Of a stretch of 7,111 bases of DNA, positions 5,987-7,111 are shown piece after piece. Each line of letters starts with the position of its first letter. Position 1 is the first letter of the stretch. A model generated the notes under the pieces. The model saw only the letters and a list, made by a program, of their open reading frames with translations. It searched no databases and was not told the origin of the DNA. Made by a program: the position numbers and the translations under genes. This stretch comes from Maribacter sp. (lineage in GTDB: Bacteria > Bacteroidota > Bacteroidia > Flavobacteriales > Flavobacteriaceae), in NCBI GenBank assembly GCA_003232155.1, contig QILY01000244.1, positions 1-7,111 of the forward strand, in the 5' to 3' direction.

Positions 5987-6721
5987 ATGGGCGAGCAAAA
6001 TTATTTTAAGTTTTCCAATTCAGTGTTAGTAGCGCCTCTTTTATCAGTCTTGTTAATATGGACGGTATTTTGGTTGGAGCTGCGTTTGCAAACCAACTTA
6101 AATGACTTTGGCATTTACCCTAGAACCCTTTTAGGGTTAAGGGGTATTGTACTAAGTCCGTTTATTCACGGCTCATTGGAACATTTATATAATAATACCG
6201 TTCCTTTGGCCATATTAATGGTATCACTCTTTTATTTTTATAAGAATATTGCCATACGAGTTCTACTTTTTGGAATTCTGTTCTCTGGTTTGATCACATG
6301 GGCAATAGGTCGCCCATCTTATCATATAGGTGCAAGTGGAATTATCTATCTTTTGGCCAGTTTTGTTTTTTTTAAAGGAATTTTCACCAAATATTATCGT
6401 TTAGTTGCCTTGTCATTAGTTGTGGTGTTTATTTATGGCAGTTTGTTATGGTATATTTTCCCCGTTAAAGATGGAATTTCATGGGAAGGACATTTAGGAG
6501 GGTTCATTACAGGTCTTTTGTTGGCTATTTTTATAAAAGCGAAAACACCTGGCCCTAAGAAATATGCATGGGAACATGAAGACTACAATGAAGAAGAAGA
6601 TGATTTCTTAAAACAATTTGATGAAAACGGGAATTTTATAGAAACGCCAAAAGAAGAAATCTCTACGGATTCCGAGTCCATAAAAATAACGTATCATTAT
6701 AAAAGGAAGTCAGAAGAGTGA
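5987..6721 (+). CDS. Rhomboid family intramembrane serine protease
   Basis: A 244-aa inner-membrane protein with the six-helix rhomboid core: TM1 ~12-32, TM2 ~64-85, TM3 ~89-107, TM4 ~115-130, TM5 ~138-158 and TM6 ~167-184. The catalytic dyad is visible. S117 lies in GASG (115-118) at the start of TM4, and H169 in GHLGG (168-172) of TM6. H66 and N70 in HLYNN match the HxxxN element of TM2 that forms the oxyanion region. The L1 loop carries YPRTLLGLRGIVLSPF (44-59). The enzyme should cleave transmembrane substrates within the membrane; the substrate cannot be deduced. A hydrophilic, strongly acidic tail (about 195-235, including NEEEDDF) follows TM6 and is probably cytoplasmic. The ATG at 5987 has A-rich DNA upstream and no Shine-Dalgarno site. 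The gene stands alone, divergent from rarA. Confidence 0.95.
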   Translation: MGEQNYFKFSNSVLVAPLLSVLLIWTVFWLELRLQTNLNDFGIYPRTLLGLRGIVLSPFIHGSLEHLYNNTVPLAILMVSLFYFYKNIAIRVLLFGILFSGLITWAIGRPSYHIGASGIIYLLASFVFFKGIFTKYYRLVALSLVVVFIYGSLLWYIFPVKDGISWEGHLGGFITGLLLAIFIKAKTPGPKKYAWEHEDYNEEEDDFLKQFDENGNFIETPKEEISTDSESIKITYHYKRKSEE

Positions 6722-6946
6722 ATAGTTTTAGATTGGTACTATCATTTCCAAATTAGTTGTTCACTTGCGCTTGACTCGATTCTTTGACTATTTGATCCAC
6801 TTCATAACTATCTCAAATAAGAACATAAAGCAGAACTTAAAACCAATACCATATCAATCAATAAGCTCATATGAGTTGATGGACTCGATAATGGCCGCTC
6901 TTTTACTAATAGTCTGAATGTTTTTGTATTAGATAAAGTTAGAAAC

Positions 6947-6971
6947 CACTAATTTAAAATAGTGACTTTTT
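6947..6971 (+). terminator. Weak terminator-like hairpin downstream of the rhomboid gene
   Basis: CACTA (6947-6951) pairs with TAGTG (6960-6964) around an AT-only 8-nt loop that allows two more inner pairs after a mismatch. Five T (6967-6971) follow 2 nt later. It lies 225 bp past the rhomboid stop, which is far for a primary terminator. Low confidence. Confidence 0.22.
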
Positions 6972-7042
6972 GAAACTATATACCCAATAACTAGTTGTTT
7001 TTTGAGAAAAACTAATTCATAATATGTTGTTATATTACATTT

Positions 7043-7074
7043 TTTGTAGGATTTTCAAACAAAAAATATGTTAA
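7043..7074 (+). promoter_or_regulatory. Candidate promoter pointing out of the right edge
   Basis: TTTG (7043-7046) is followed after 20 bp by TATGTTAA (7067-7074), which keeps TAnnTT of the Bacteroidota -7 consensus TAnnTTTG with correct spacing. The surrounding DNA is very AT-rich, typical of a promoter but also prone to chance matches. It would drive a plus-strand gene beyond the window. Confidence 0.3.
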
Positions 7075-7111
7075 TAATTATATAATTACATCTTTTATCT
7101 TATATAATTTA

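Larger units (their letters stand above)
6722..7111. other. Gene-free AT-rich region downstream of the rhomboid gene
   Basis: No open frame of credible length is present on either strand in these 390 bp. The section after about 6900 is extremely AT-rich. Visible items are a 10-bp palindrome CTCATATGAG (6866-6875), an 8-bp direct repeat GACTCGAT (6773-6780 and 6882-6889), a terminator-like hairpin at 6947-6971 and promoter-like boxes at 7043-7074. It probably holds the 3' end of the rhomboid transcript and the control region of a gene beyond the right edge. No tRNA-like structure seen. Confidence 0.6.

Noticed and set aside
5688..7111. CRISPR array, tRNA or riboswitch in the two large intergenic regions
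   Set aside because: No regularly spaced direct repeats, no cloverleaf-like arms and no known aptamer core were seen on either strand.

Overview
The window looks like a chromosomal segment from a marine-type Flavobacteriaceae (phylum Bacteroidota). The reasons are the AT-rich sequence, start codons preceded by A-rich DNA rather than Shine-Dalgarno sites, a lipoprotein whose acylated Cys is followed by Ser-Asp-Glu, a DUF5723-type outer-membrane protein, and Bacteroidota-style RarA and rhomboid proteins. The genus cannot be fixed from this alone; a Maribacter/Zobellia-like relative is a guess. There is no rRNA, tRNA, CRISPR array, intact insertion sequence or phage gene. This is mostly ordinary core genome with a few lineage-specific secreted proteins.

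Layout. Bases 1-1281 carry the 3' part of a polysaccharide-deacetylase-like gene, overlapping by 8 bp a HAD-type nucleotidase of the YjjG family. After 54 bp comes a lipoprotein gene (1336-1878), coupled through an ATGA overlap to a DUF5723-type outer-membrane beta-barrel gene (1875-3311). These four same-strand genes could form one transcript. After 85 bp with a weak terminator-like hairpin, a secreted protein of unknown function (3398-4396) starts at GTG and contains a near-perfect 114-bp tandem duplication. It converges on rarA (4416-5687, minus strand), with a hairpin between the two stop codons. A 299-bp divergent intergenic region containing inverted repeats separates rarA from a rhomboid intramembrane protease (5987-6721). 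The last 390 bp (6722-7111) are very AT-rich and contain no convincing gene, but end in a promoter-like pair of boxes pointing out of the window.

How the genes relate. Three consecutive products (lipoprotein, DUF5723 barrel, repeat-containing secreted protein) are predicted to be exported. The lipoprotein/barrel pair is the best candidate for a physical complex at the outer membrane. YjjG (nucleotide house-cleaning) and RarA (replication-fork maintenance) are housekeeping genes with no evident link to the exported proteins. I do not see a clear new multi-gene system. The points most worth a second look are the deacetylase-like protein that seems to lack family histidines, the coupled lipoprotein/barrel pair, and the recently duplicated segment in the unknown secreted protein.
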